A stretch of 64,000 nt of DNA from Siccirubricoccus sp. G192 (lineage in GTDB: Bacteria; Pseudomonadota; Alphaproteobacteria; Acetobacterales; Acetobacteraceae): positions 2,143,501 to 2,207,500 of the forward strand of contig NZ_JAHREN010000001.1 in the NCBI RefSeq assembly GCF_019084075.1, in the 5' to 3' direction. The translations under genes were made by a program, and so were the position numbers. Shown in pieces: positions 35,538 through 45,720 of this stretch. The first letter of the stretch is position 1. Every line of letters begins with the position of its first letter. The notes below the pieces were generated by a model that saw only the letters and a program-made list of their open reading frames with translations, was not told the DNA's origin and ran no database searches.

Positions 35538-36998
35538 ATGCGCGATGCGCCAGCCCTGGCCGATGGCGGCCGATTCGAGAGCGATGTGCCGGCCAGGCTC
35601 GACCGCCTGCCCTGGAGCCGCTTCCATTGGCGGGTGGTGGTGGCGCTCGGCATCACCTGGATCCTGGATGGGCTGGAGGTCACGCTGGTCGGCTCGCTCG
35701 CCGGCGCCATCCATGAAAGCAGGAGCCTCGGGCTCTCCGAGGTGGAGATCGGCCTGACCGCCTCAGCCTATCTGGTGGGCGCCGTCACGGGTGCGCTGGG
35801 CTTCGGCTGGCTGGCCGACCGCTGGGGGCGCCGCCGGTTGTTCTTCGTCACGCTGGTTGTCTACATGCTGGCCAGCATTGCCACCGGCTTGGCCTGGGAC
35901 TTCTGGTCCTTTGCCGCCTTCCGGGCGCTGACCGGCGCCGGCATCGGCGGCGAATATGCCGCGGTGAACTCGGCCATCCAGGAACTGATCCCGGCGCGGC
36001 GGCGCGGCACCACGGACCTGGCCGTGAACGGCACCTTCTGGGGCGGCGCGGCGCTCGGCTCCATCATCTCGCTGGTGGTGCTGAACCCGGCGGTGATCGA
36101 CCCCGAGATCGGCTGGCGCGCCGCCTTCGTCGTGGGTGGCGCGCTCTCGGTGATCGTGATCTTCCTGCGCCGCTTCCTGCCGGAAAGCCCGCGCTGGCTG
36201 ATGATCCATGGCCGCCATGCGGAGGCCGAGCGGATCGTCGGCGAGATCGAGCGTGGTGTCCGGGCCGAGCATGGCACGCTGCCGCCCACCACCTATGGCC
36301 CAGTGGTGCTGCACCGCCGCGGCCATACCGAGTTGCGCGAGGTCTGGGCCAGCATGATCCACCACCACCGGCCGCGCACGGTGCTCGGCCTGACGCTGAT
36401 GGCCTGCCAGGCCTTCTGCTACAACGCGCTCGGCTTCACCTATGCGCTGGTGCTGACGAAATTCTACGGCATCCCCTCGGGCAGCGTCGGCTGGTACATG
36501 CTGCCTTTCGCGCTCGGCAACCTGGCCGGGCCACTGCTGCTCGGCCATCTCTTCGACAGTGTCGGTCGGCGGCCGATGATCACCCTCACCTATGCCCTGT
36601 CCGGCCTGCTGATGGCAGCCACCGGCTATGCCTTCGCCGCGGGCTGGCTGACCGCCTGGGAGCAGACCGCGGCCTGGACCGTGATCTTCTTCTTCGCCTC
36701 CGCCGCCGCCTCCGCCGCCTATCTGACAGTGGGGGAGAGCTTCCCGCTGGAGATGCGGGCGATGGCGATCGCGCTGTTCTATGCCATCGGCACCGCGGTC
36801 GGCGGCGTCGCCGGTCCCACGATCTTCGGCTGGCTGATCTCCAGCGGCGACCGCGATGCCATCATGTGGGGCTATCTGATGGCGGCCGGACTGATGCTGG
36901 TGGCGGCCGCCACGGAATGGCGCCTGGGCTTCGCCGCCGAGGGCAAGCCGCTGGAGGAGGTGGCGGCCCCGCTGGCCACGGTGGCCAGGCCGCACTGA
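35538..36998 (+). CDS. MFS transporter (sugar/metabolite:H+ symporter type)
   Basis: 486 residues and twelve predicted helices. It has the MFS signature GWLADRWGRRRLFF after helix 2, GAGIGGEYAAVNSAIQELIP in helix 4 (typical of the sugar/aromatic-acid symporter branch) and PESPRWL before the central loop. It sits in the inner membrane. Substrates in this branch include aromatic acids and sugars. The neighbouring dienelactone hydrolase and monooxygenase genes favour an aromatic acid, which is inference. Confidence 0.88.
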   Translation: MRDAPALADGGRFESDVPARLDRLPWSRFHWRVVVALGITWILDGLEVTLVGSLAGAIHESRSLGLSEVEIGLTASAYLVGAVTGALGFGWLADRWGRRRLFFVTLVVYMLASIATGLAWDFWSFAAFRALTGAGIGGEYAAVNSAIQELIPARRRGTTDLAVNGTFWGGAALGSIISLVVLNPAVIDPEIGWRAAFVVGGALSVIVIFLRRFLPESPRWLMIHGRHAEAERIVGEIERGVRAEHGTLPPTTYGPVVLHRRGHTELREVWASMIHHHRPRTVLGLTLMACQAFCYNALGFTYALVLTKFYGIPSGSVGWYMLPFALGNLAGPLLLGHLFDSVGRRPMITLTYALSGLLMAATGYAFAAGWLTAWEQTAAWTVIFFFASAAASAAYLTVGESFPLEMRAMAIALFYAIGTAVGGVAGPTIFGWLISSGDRDAIMWGYLMAAGLMLVAAATEWRLGFAAEGKPLEEVAAPLATVARPH

Positions 36999-37120
36999 CG
37001 CCGCCCGATGACCGGAGGGCCGTGCGGCCCGAAGGTCTGAATCGGCCGGCCCGATCTACCGCCGCCCGATGACCGGAGGGCCGCAAGGGCCGGAGGCATG
37101 AATCGGCCCACCCCAAGTCT
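36999..37120. repeat. Imperfect direct duplication, 61-bp unit
   Basis: The 24-base block beginning CGCCGCCCGATGACCGGAGG occurs at 36999 and again at 37060; the copies then diverge but both contain TGAATCGGCC. The first copy holds a perfect GGGCCG-TG-CGGCCC hairpin. It lies after the MFS stop and before the flavin reductase, so it may serve as a duplicated terminator. Confidence 0.7.
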
Positions 37121-37194
37121 GTGCCTGGCGGCACCCCCGTTCCCATCGGCGCAGCGCATGCTTAACTGGTCGTCATCAATGGGGCGCAGCGCTT

Positions 37195-37692
37195 ATGTCC
37201 ATTTCCCGGGAGGAATTCCGCAATGCCATGGCCCGGCTGGGCGCCGCGGTGAACATCATCACGACGGGCGGCCCCGCCGGCCGGGCCGGCTTCACCGCCA
37301 GCGCGGTCTGCAGCGTGACGGACGACCCGCCGACCCTGCTGGTCTGCATGAACCGCAACGCCTCCTCCGCGCCGGCGCTGAGGGCCAATGGGGTGCTCTG
37401 CGTCAATACCCTGGCGGCCGGGCAGAGGGATGTCGCGGCGGTCTTCGCCGGCGTGACCAGATGCCCGCCCGGCGAGCGTTTCGAGGCCGGGACCTGGGCG
37501 CCTCTCATAACCGGCGCGCCGGCGTTGCAGGGCGCCGTGGCGGCCTTCGACTGCCGCGTGGCCGAGATGGTGGAGAAGGGCACGCATATCGTGATCTTCG
37601 CCGAGATCCTGGCGATCCGGCAGGGCAGCCGGCATGACGCCGGGCTGATCTATTTCGGCCGCGACTACCATCCGGTGGGGACGGAGGGGTAG
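37195..37692 (+). CDS. Flavin reductase (HpaC/RutF-like)
   Basis: 165 residues. The flavin-reductase domain is shown by MARLGAAVNIITT, GFTASAVCSVTDDPPTLLVCMNR, GVLCVNTLA and the ending DAGLIYFGRDYHPV. It supplies reduced FMN/FAD to two-component monooxygenases. Possible partners in the window are the acyl-CoA-dehydrogenase-fold monooxygenase at 33.1 kb and the LLM enzyme at 22.2 kb. Confidence 0.88.
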   Translation: MSISREEFRNAMARLGAAVNIITTGGPAGRAGFTASAVCSVTDDPPTLLVCMNRNASSAPALRANGVLCVNTLAAGQRDVAAVFAGVTRCPPGERFEAGTWAPLITGAPALQGAVAAFDCRVAEMVEKGTHIVIFAEILAIRQGSRHDAGLIYFGRDYHPVGTEG

Positions 37693-37755
37693 AGCATCCA
37701 TTGCAGACCGGATTTACGCTTCCGGGCGCTTCCGCCTTGCAGCGACCCGGTCCGG

Positions 37756-39318
37756 CTACCACTCGCCGAAGAAGACGCCCGCCTTCTTGTGGCTGTCGGT
37801 GCGCTGCTCGGCCTCCGCCCAGGTGATGGTGGTGCGGCGCTTGAGGCCGGTGAACCAGGCGAGCAGGCGGGCACGCATCGCCTCCCGCACCTCCGCCAGC
37901 GCCGGATCGGCGCCGAGGTCGTGGGATTCCTGTGGATCGGCTTCGAGGTCGAAAAGCTGCGGCCGGTAGCCATCCGTCCAGTGCACGTATTTCCAGCGCG
38001 CGGTCCGCACCATCCAGGCATGGTGCTGGCCGCTGGGCAGGCCGAGCCGCCGCCGCGCACCCTTGAAGGTCCAGTCGAGCTCGCTGAAGGCGGCCTCGCG
38101 CCAATCGCCCTGCGCGCCGTGCAGCAGGGGCAGCAGCGAGCGCCCCTCGATCAGATGCGGCACGGGGTCGAGGCCGAGCGCGTCGAGGATGGTCGGTACG
38201 GTGTCGATCGCCTCCACCAGCCGCGCATCGGTGCTGCCGCGCGTGGCATCGGCGGCGGGGGAGGGGTCATGCAGCAGGAAGGGCACGCGCTGGATGCAGT
38301 CGTGGAACAGCTCCTTCTCGCCGAGCCAGTGGTCGCCGAGATAGTCGCCATGGTCGCTGGTAAAGATCACCAGCGTGTCCTGCCAGCGGCCCAGCCGTTC
38401 CATCGCCGCCCAGACCCGGCCGAGATGGTCGTCCAACTGGCGGATCAGCCCCTGATAGGCGGGGCGGACCGTGGCGATGGTCTCGTCGCGCTGGAAGTTC
38501 CGCCCGACCTCCTCCTCCTGGAAGGCGCGGAAAACGGGATGCGCGGCCGCGCCGCGTTCCTCCGGGTGGCGCTGCACCGGCAGGCATTGCCCGGCCGTGT
38601 ACATCGCGTGGTAGGGTGCGGGGGCGATATAGGGCCAGTGCGGCTTCACATAGGAGAGGTGCAGCACCCAGGGGCTGTCGCCCTGGGCGGCCATGAAACC
38701 GATCGCCTGGTCGGTGGTATAGGCGGTCTCGCTGTGTTCCTCGCGGACGCGGGCGGGGAGGCGGGCATTGCGCATCTTCCAGCCGGAATGGACCTGGCCC
38801 TGCGCGTCCTCCACCGCGATGACGTAGTCCGTCCAGGGATCGCGGCTGTCATAGCCGCGGGCGCGCAGCCAATTCGCATAGGCGCTGTCGGGCTCGGCAT
38901 GGTGGCCATCATGCCGGTCCACCAGGGTGAACCAGCCCTCGCGCAGCAGCGCGGCCAGGTCGTTCTGGCCATCGAGCGCCAGCCGCCTCATGCCCCGCGC
39001 ATCCGGCAGCACATGCGTCTTGCCGGCGAGCGCCAAGCTGCGGCCGGACTCGCGCAGGTGCCAGCCGAGCGTGACCTCGCCGAGGGAGAGCGGCACCCGG
39101 TTCTGCGTGGCGCCATGCGAGGAGACATAACGCCCGGTATAGAAGCTCATGCGGGAGGGGCCGCAGATGCCGCTCTGCACGAAGGCATTGGCGAAGCGCA
39201 CCCCGCGCCGGGCCAGCGCATCGATATTCGGCGTCTGCAGGAAGGGATGGCCGGCGCAGGAGAGATGGTCCCAGCGCAACTGGTCGCACATCACGAAGAG
39301 AATGTTGCGGATCGCCAT
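37756..39318 (-). CDS. Sulfatase-superfamily hydrolase (phosphonate monoester hydrolase-like)
   Basis: 520 residues. The formylglycine site is C52-G-P-S-R within SGICGPSRMSFYTGRY. Metal ligands include Asp12 and the FTSDHGDYLGDH segment. The GATQNRVPL region after the active site resembles phosphonate monoester hydrolases rather than classic arylsulfatases. It should hydrolyse sulfate or phosphonate/phosphate esters; no signal peptide is seen, so it is cytoplasmic. It needs a formylglycine-generating enzyme, not seen here. A tiny ORF and hairpin lie just upstream on the same strand. Confidence 0.87.
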   Translation of the reverse strand: MAIRNILFVMCDQLRWDHLSCAGHPFLQTPNIDALARRGVRFANAFVQSGICGPSRMSFYTGRYVSSHGATQNRVPLSLGEVTLGWHLRESGRSLALAGKTHVLPDARGMRRLALDGQNDLAALLREGWFTLVDRHDGHHAEPDSAYANWLRARGYDSRDPWTDYVIAVEDAQGQVHSGWKMRNARLPARVREEHSETAYTTDQAIGFMAAQGDSPWVLHLSYVKPHWPYIAPAPYHAMYTAGQCLPVQRHPEERGAAAHPVFRAFQEEEVGRNFQRDETIATVRPAYQGLIRQLDDHLGRVWAAMERLGRWQDTLVIFTSDHGDYLGDHWLGEKELFHDCIQRVPFLLHDPSPAADATRGSTDARLVEAIDTVPTILDALGLDPVPHLIEGRSLLPLLHGAQGDWREAAFSELDWTFKGARRRLGLPSGQHHAWMVRTARWKYVHWTDGYRPQLFDLEADPQESHDLGADPALAEVREAMRARLLAWFTGLKRRTTITWAEAEQRTDSHKKAGVFFGEW

Positions 39319-39348
39319 GCGGGGAGACTAGCGCAGCCCCGGAATTGC

Positions 39349-39382
39349 GGAAGGCCCCGGCGGTATCCCGCCAGGGCCTTCC
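39349..39382 (-). terminator. Hairpin between the tiny ORF and the sulfatase gene
   Basis: A 15-bp stem with one mismatch (39349-39363 pairs with 39368-39382) has a loop of four bases. It lies 33 bp after the tiny ORF stop and 30 bp before the sulfatase start, both on the minus strand. There is no T-run. It could terminate the upstream transcript or attenuate the sulfatase gene. Confidence 0.6.
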
Positions 39383-39415
39383 CATTGGTGGTCGGCGGTT
39401 GTCCGCCTGCTTCGG

Positions 39416-39493
39416 CTAGGAAGCCGTCCCCACAGTGGCGGAGACGATGATCCAGGCCGCGGCCGCGGCACCCGCCTTCACACAATGAGACAC
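39416..39493 (-). CDS. 25-residue hydrophobic microprotein or leader peptide
   Basis: A GTG-start ORF preceded at 7-nt spacing by AAAGGAGGTGATCC, an almost complete complement of the 16S rRNA 3' end and the strongest ribosome site seen in this window. The product begins MSHCVKAG, has a five-Ala run, then WIIVSATVGTAS: a short basic N-terminus and one possible membrane helix. It is followed by a hairpin and then the sulfatase gene, all on the minus strand. It is too short for homology. Possible roles are a leader peptide, a small membrane protein, or a type I-like toxin. It does not have the Glu-x3-Tyr of PqqA. Confidence 0.5.
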   Translation of the reverse strand: MSHCVKAGAAAAAWIIVSATVGTAS

Positions 39494-39584
39494 TGGATCA
39501 CCTCCTTTCGGTTGTTGACGATGAGGGAAGGATGGCGATCCGCACTCCGCTTTGCAAGCACTTCCGGGGACAGTTCCGCCAGCC

Positions 39585-40685
39585 TCACATCTCGGCGTAG
39601 CTGCCGTTCTTCCAGACATAGAAGACATAATCCGGCTTCGTGACATCGCCCTTGCGGTCGAAGCTGATCTCGCCGAGCACGGTCTGCCAGGGCCCCTGCG
39701 CCTTCATCGCCTCGGCGATCCGGCGCGGGTCGAGGTTGTTGATCTTGGCCGCCGCTGCCGCCCAGATCTGGATCGCCGCATAGGTATAGAGGACATAGCC
39801 CTCGGGATCGATGTTGCGGGCGCGGAAGCGCTGCACCACCTCGGCCGCGGTGGGGCGGCGGCGGGGGTCGCTGCTGAAGGTCATCATCGCGCCTTCGCCG
39901 GCGGCGCCGGTGATCTGCCAGAACTCGTTCGTCACCAGCGCATCGCCGCCGATCAGCGTGACATTCATCCCCTGCTCCTTGGCCTGGCGCAGGATCAGCC
40001 CGGCTTCCGTGTGGTAGCCGCCGATATAGATGACATCGATATTGGCGTTCTTCAGCCGGGAGACCAGCGCGTTGTAGTCGCGCTCGCCCGGCGTATAGGC
40101 GGCATAGAGCGTCTCCTGCATGCCGGCGGCGTTCAGCGCCTTTTTGGTCTCGTCCGCCAGGCCCTTCCCGTAGGCCGTGTTGTCGTGCAGGATCGCCACC
40201 CGCTTGCCGGGAAAGGCGCGAGCGATATGCGTGCCGGCCACTTGGCCCTGCTGGTCGTCGCGGCCGCAGGTGCGGAAGGTGTTCCAGCCGCCCTCATCGG
40301 TGAAGCGCGGATTGGTGCTGGCGGGGCTGATCTGCAGCACGCCCTCCTCGGCATAGACCTTGCTGGCGGGGATGCTGGAGCCGGAGCAGTAATGCCCGGC
40401 CACGAAGCGGATGCCGCGGCCGGCGAGCTGGTTCGCGACGCTCACCGCCTGGCGCGGGTCGCAGGCATCATCGGCGACCTCCAGCGCCAATTGGCGGCCC
40501 ATGACTCCGCCGCGGCCGTTCAGATCCGTCACGGCCTGTTCGGCGCCGGCCCGCATCTGGGCGCCGAAGGCGGCGTATTGCCCGGTCATCGGCCCGGCAG
40601 TGGCGATGCGGATCGGGCCGCCCTGCGCCCGCGCCCCCGCCGTGGCGGCCAGCGCCGTCCCCAGGATCAAACGTCTCGTGAACAT
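39585..40685 (-). CDS. Liv-type ABC transporter substrate-binding protein (system 2)
   Basis: 366 residues from ATG 40685 after GGGGAG. The signal peptide MFTRRLILGTALAATAGARAQ is followed by the LivJ/LivK fold: IRIATAGPMTGQYAAFGAQM, ADDACDPRQAVSVANQL, GHYCSGSSIPASKVY and VAILHDNTAYGKGLA. These residues resemble the classical Leu/Ile/Val receptors closely, so amino-acid uptake is likely. It is separated from its probable permease operon by two genes on the other strand. Confidence 0.92.
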   Translation of the reverse strand: MFTRRLILGTALAATAGARAQGGPIRIATAGPMTGQYAAFGAQMRAGAEQAVTDLNGRGGVMGRQLALEVADDACDPRQAVSVANQLAGRGIRFVAGHYCSGSSIPASKVYAEEGVLQISPASTNPRFTDEGGWNTFRTCGRDDQQGQVAGTHIARAFPGKRVAILHDNTAYGKGLADETKKALNAAGMQETLYAAYTPGERDYNALVSRLKNANIDVIYIGGYHTEAGLILRQAKEQGMNVTLIGGDALVTNEFWQITGAAGEGAMMTFSSDPRRRPTAAEVVQRFRARNIDPEGYVLYTYAAIQIWAAAAAKINNLDPRRIAEAMKAQGPWQTVLGEISFDRKGDVTKPDYVFYVWKNGSYAEM

Positions 40686-40825
40686 GCCTGCATCTCCCCG
40701 AATCTGCACCAGCCTAGCCTAAGCAAAGCCGCCGGCCTGGGCACGGATATTGCGCCTGCCGCGCGGTGGAACGAGAGGTGGCGCTGGAGCGTTGCGGCGG
40801 CGGTCCGAGACGGCGAGGAGAGGCC

Positions 40826-41365
40826 ATGACCAGCAGGAGCAACCCGCCTTCCAGCCTCGATCCTGGCACCCTGCCGCCGGAATTGCGGCATGTGGAGGCG
40901 TTGCTCGGATTCCAGCGCCGCAGTTGGCGGGTGGAGCGGCTGGGCTGGCTGGCCATGCTGGGGTTGGTGTTGGCCGGGTTGCTCGGGGCTTTCGGCGGCT
41001 CCGGCTGGCTCGCCGGCGCCACGGCCACCACGCCGGATGGCGCGCTCCGCATCACCTATGACCGAATACAGCGGCAGATGCTGCCCACGGTCTTCCGTGT
41101 CGAGGCCCTGCGGCCCGTGCCGGATGGCCGGCTGCAACTGCGCCTCGGCGATGCGCTGCCGGCGCATTGGCGAGTGCGGAGCCTGCTGCCGCACCCGGCG
41201 GAAAGCCGCAGCGATGCCGGGGATCTGGTGCTGACGCTGCAGGCCGGCAGCCCCGGCCCCCTCGTGGCGCTGGAGGCGGAACCGGAGGGCGCCGGCATCT
41301 TCCGCCTGGCGATCGGCCTCGCGGATGGCCCGCCTGCCATCCTCCGCATCCTGGTCTGGCCCTGA
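40826..41365 (+). CDS. Hypothetical single-pass membrane protein
   Basis: 179 residues from ATG 40826 after GAGGAGAGG. A polar N-terminus of about 40 residues is followed by one membrane helix (LGWLAMLGLVLAGLLGAF) and a soluble domain with a repeated PDGALRI/PDGRLQLRLG pattern, probably beta-rich. It is 9 bp upstream of the DUF421 gene, so the two are likely partners. No family name is recognised. Confidence 0.7.
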   Translation: MTSRSNPPSSLDPGTLPPELRHVEALLGFQRRSWRVERLGWLAMLGLVLAGLLGAFGGSGWLAGATATTPDGALRITYDRIQRQMLPTVFRVEALRPVPDGRLQLRLGDALPAHWRVRSLLPHPAESRSDAGDLVLTLQAGSPGPLVALEAEPEGAGIFRLAIGLADGPPAILRILVWP

Positions 41366-41374
41366 GGCGCCGCC

Positions 41375-41821
41375 ATGGAAAGCGTGCTGCGCGCCTTCGC
41401 CATCTATGCGGTGCTGCTGCTGCTGTTCCGCATCAGCGGCCGGCGCACCCTGCGGGACATGACCGCCTTCGATCTCGTGCTGCTGCTCATCATCAGCGAG
41501 GCGACGCAGCAGGCGATGATCGGCGATGATTTCTCCTTCACCAATGCCGTGCTGGTGATAACCACCCTGCTGCTGGCCGATATCGGCCTGTCGCTGGTGA
41601 AGGCGCGCTCGCCGCGGGTGGCGCGGGTGCTGGAGGGGGTGCCGACCCTGCTGGTCGCGCATGGCAGCCCGCTGCCGGGCCGGCTGGAACGGGCCCGGCT
41701 CGACGAGCAGGACGTGCTGAGCGCGGCGCGCGCATTGCAGGGGCTGGACCGGATGGAGCAGATCCGCTTCGCGGTGCTGGAGACGGATGGCCAGATCAGC
41801 ATCGTGCCGGAGCGGAAGTAG
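41375..41821 (+). CDS. DUF421 (YetF-like) membrane protein
   Basis: 148 residues. N-terminal membrane helices begin MESVLRAFAIYAVLLLLFRISGRRTL. The family motif FDLVLLLIISEATQQAM is followed by a cytoplasmic domain ending IRFAVLETDGQISIVPE. The function of DUF421 proteins is not established. It is convergent with livF of system 2. Confidence 0.88.
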   Translation: MESVLRAFAIYAVLLLLFRISGRRTLRDMTAFDLVLLLIISEATQQAMIGDDFSFTNAVLVITTLLLADIGLSLVKARSPRVARVLEGVPTLLVAHGSPLPGRLERARLDEQDVLSAARALQGLDRMEQIRFAVLETDGQISIVPERK

Positions 41822-41839
41822 GATTGGCGGGATCAGGGT

Positions 41840-42577
41840 TCAGGCCGCGACGCCGCCGCCGAGATAGGCGTCCCGGATCTCCGGCCGGGCCAGCAGCGCC
41901 AGCCCTGGCCCCTCCATGGTGATGCGGCCATTCACCAGCACATAGCCCCGATGCGCCAAGCGCAGCGCCAAGTTGGCATTCTGCTCCACCAGCAGCACGG
42001 TGAGCCCGGTTTCGGCGTTCAGCCTGCGGATGGCGCCGAAGATCTGCTTCACCACCAGCGGCGCCAGGCCGAGTGAGGGCTCGTCCAGCAGCAGCAGCCG
42101 CGGCCGGGACATCAGCGCCCGGCCGATCGCCAGCATCTGCTGCTCGCCGCCGGAGAGCGTGCCGCCGCGCTGCGCCAGCCTTTCCTGCAGGCGGGGAAAC
42201 AGCGCGAGCACCTCGGCCAGTTGCGGTGCCGGGTCGCCCCGGCGCAGGGCCTCCGCACCCATCAGCAGGTTCTCCCGCACCGACATGCGCGGGAAGATGC
42301 GGCGGCCCTCCGGCGCGTGCGCCAGGCCATGGCGCATGATGGCATGGGTGGGCAGGCCGGTGATCTCGGCGCCGTCCAGGCGAATGCGGCCGGCGCGCGG
42401 GCGCGGATTGCCGCAGATGCTCATCAGCAGCGTGGACTTGCCGGCGCCATTGGCGCCGATCAGGGTGACGATCTCGCCCGGCATGACATGCAGGGAAACA
42501 TCGGTCAGCGCCTGCACCGCGCCGTAGCCGGCACTGATGCAATCCACCTCCAGCAGGGGGCAGGGATCGCCGCTCAC
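41840..42577 (-). CDS. livF: Liv-type ABC transporter ATPase LivF (system 2)
   Basis: 245 residues. Walker A is GANGAGKST, the signature is LSGGEQQMLAIGRAL, Walker B is LLLLDEPSLGLAP and the switch is LVEQNANLALRLAH. The start overlaps the livG stop by ATGA (42574-42577). It is the last gene of the livHMGF operon. Confidence 0.94.
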   Translation of the reverse strand: MSGDPCPLLEVDCISAGYGAVQALTDVSLHVMPGEIVTLIGANGAGKSTLLMSICGNPRPRAGRIRLDGAEITGLPTHAIMRHGLAHAPEGRRIFPRMSVRENLLMGAEALRRGDPAPQLAEVLALFPRLQERLAQRGGTLSGGEQQMLAIGRALMSRPRLLLLDEPSLGLAPLVVKQIFGAIRRLNAETGLTVLLVEQNANLALRLAHRGYVLVNGRITMEGPGLALLARPEIRDAYLGGGVAA

Positions 42578-43397
42578 GCGGCCTCGTCCTCGCCGCCCTC
42601 GCCGAGATAGGCGGCGATCACCCGCGGCTCGGCGCGCACCACGGCGGGGGTGTCGTCGGCGATCAGCCTGCCATGGTCCAGCACCACCACCCGGTCACTG
42701 ATTCGCATCACCACGCCCATGTCGTGCTCGATCAGCAGGATGGAGGTGCCCTGGCCGCGGATCAGCAGCAGCAGCCGCGCCAGGTCGTCGGATTCGCGCG
42801 GGTTGAGGCCGGCGGCGGGCTCGTCCAGGCAGAGCAGCGTGGGGGAGGTGCACATGGCCCGGGCGATCTCCAGCCGCCGCTGCGCGCCATAGGGCAGGGC
42901 GCCGGCCGGGTCGTCGGCGCGGTCGAGCAGGGTGGTGGCCTGGAGCCAGCGCCGCGCCGTCTCGACCGCCTCCCGCTCCGCGCGGGGATAGCGGGAAAGG
43001 CCGAGCACCGCGCCGATGCCCCAGCCGGTGGCGGCCATCAGGCGGTTGTGCTGCGCCACCAGCAGGTTTTCCAGCGCCGTCATGCCCGGGAACAGGCGGA
43101 TGTTCTGGAAGGTGCGGGCCAGGCCGGCGCGGGCGATGCGGTAGCCGGGCAGGCGGTGCAGGTCGGTGGGCAGGGCGCCGGGATGATGCAGCCGGATGGC
43201 GCCGGCGCTCGGCCGGTAGAAGCCGGTGATGCAGTTGAAGACGGTGGTCTTGCCGGCGCCGTTCGGGCCGATCAGCGCGGTGATCTCGCCATGCAGCGCG
43301 GCGAAGGAAAGCTGGTCCACCGCGGTCAGCCCGCCGAAGCGCATGGTGAGCCCGGCGACCTCCAGGATCATGTTGCGGTGGATGCGGGGGGGGCTGA

Positions 43398-43401
<4 letters not shown>
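42574..43401 (-). CDS. livG: Liv-type ABC transporter ATPase LivG (system 2)
   Basis: 275 residues from ATG 43401, which overlaps the livM stop (43398-43401). Walker A is GPNGAGKTT, followed by VFNCITGFY; the degenerate signature is LPYGAQRRLEIARAM, Walker B is LLCLDEPAAGLNPRE and the switch is LIEHDMGVVM. A start at the Met eleven codons later (MILEVAGL) is also possible. Confidence 0.93.
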
Positions 43402-44677
<1,276 letters not shown>

Positions 44678-44681
<4 letters not shown>

Positions 44682-45592
44682 ACCTTCTCCACCTCCTGCC
44701 GGCCGAGCAGGCCCGTCGGCAGGAAGATCAGGGTGAGGATCAGGATGGAGAAGGCCGCCACATCCTTGTACTGCACGCTGAAATAGGCGCTCCAGAAGGT
44801 CTCGATCAGGCCGATCAGCAGCCCGCCCAGGACCGCGCCGGGCAGGCTGCCGATGCCGCCCAGCACCGCGGCGGTGAAGGCCTTCACCCCCGCGAGGAAG
44901 CCGATGTAGAAATCGATCACTCCATAGCGCAGCAGGTACATGGTGCCCGCCACCCCGGCCAGCGCGGTGCCGATCACGAAGGTCAGGCTGATGGTGCGGT
45001 CGGTGTCGATGCCGAGCAGCGCCGCCATCCGCTGGTCCTGCTCGCAGGCCCGCATGGCGCGGCCGAGCGGCGTGCGCGTGACCAGCAGGGTGAAGATCGC
45101 CAGCACCGCCAGGGTCACGCCGACGATCAGCATCTGCACATAGGAAAGTTGCACCACGAAGCCGCCTTCGCGGAATACCTCGATGCCGCCGGGCACCAGC
45201 GGCTCCAGCGGCTTCACCCGCGCGCCCTGGCTCACTTGCACGTAGTTCTGCAGCACGATGGACATGCCGATGGCGGTGATCAGCGGCGCCAGGCGGAAGC
45301 TGCCGCGCAGCGGCCGATAGGCCACGCGCTCCAGCGTCCAGCCATAGAGCGCGCTGAAGGCCATGGAAAACAGCAGCACCAGCAGGATCGCCGCCGGCCC
45401 GTCCATCAGCCCGCCGAGCTGCAGCAGCAGCACCGCGATCAGGGCGAGGAAGGCGCCGATCATAAAGACATCGCCATGCGCGAAGTTGATCATGCCGATG
45501 ATGCCATAGACCATGGTGTAGCCCACCGCGATCAGGCCGTAGATCATACCCAGGCTGATCCCGTTGATCAGCTGCTGCAGCGCATAGGCCAA
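44678..45592 (-). CDS. livH: Liv-type ABC transporter permease LivH (system 2)
   Basis: 304 residues and eight helices. It opens with QQLINGISLGMIYGLIAVGYTMVYGI and IGMINFAHGDVFMIGAF. The coupling loop is PLGRAMRACEQDQRMAALLGID, and it ends GSLPGAVLGGLLIGLIE. These are classic LivH features. It heads the operon; the promoter would be in the 128 bp before the CMD-family gene. Confidence 0.94.
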
Positions 45593-45720
45593 GCGGCTCT
45601 CCCGGCGCGTGATTCCCTGTCCGGCAAGGCTAGGGCAGCGGGTGCGGCTTGCGAAGGGGAAGTTGCCGTGTGCCTGGCGCGGGGCGATGATCCGCCGGAG
45701 TTCCAGTGGGAGGAAACGGC

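Noticed and set aside
39416..39493. Tiny ORF as a PQQ precursor (PqqA)
   Set aside because: The product lacks the Glu-x3-Tyr core, and no pqqBCDE genes are nearby.
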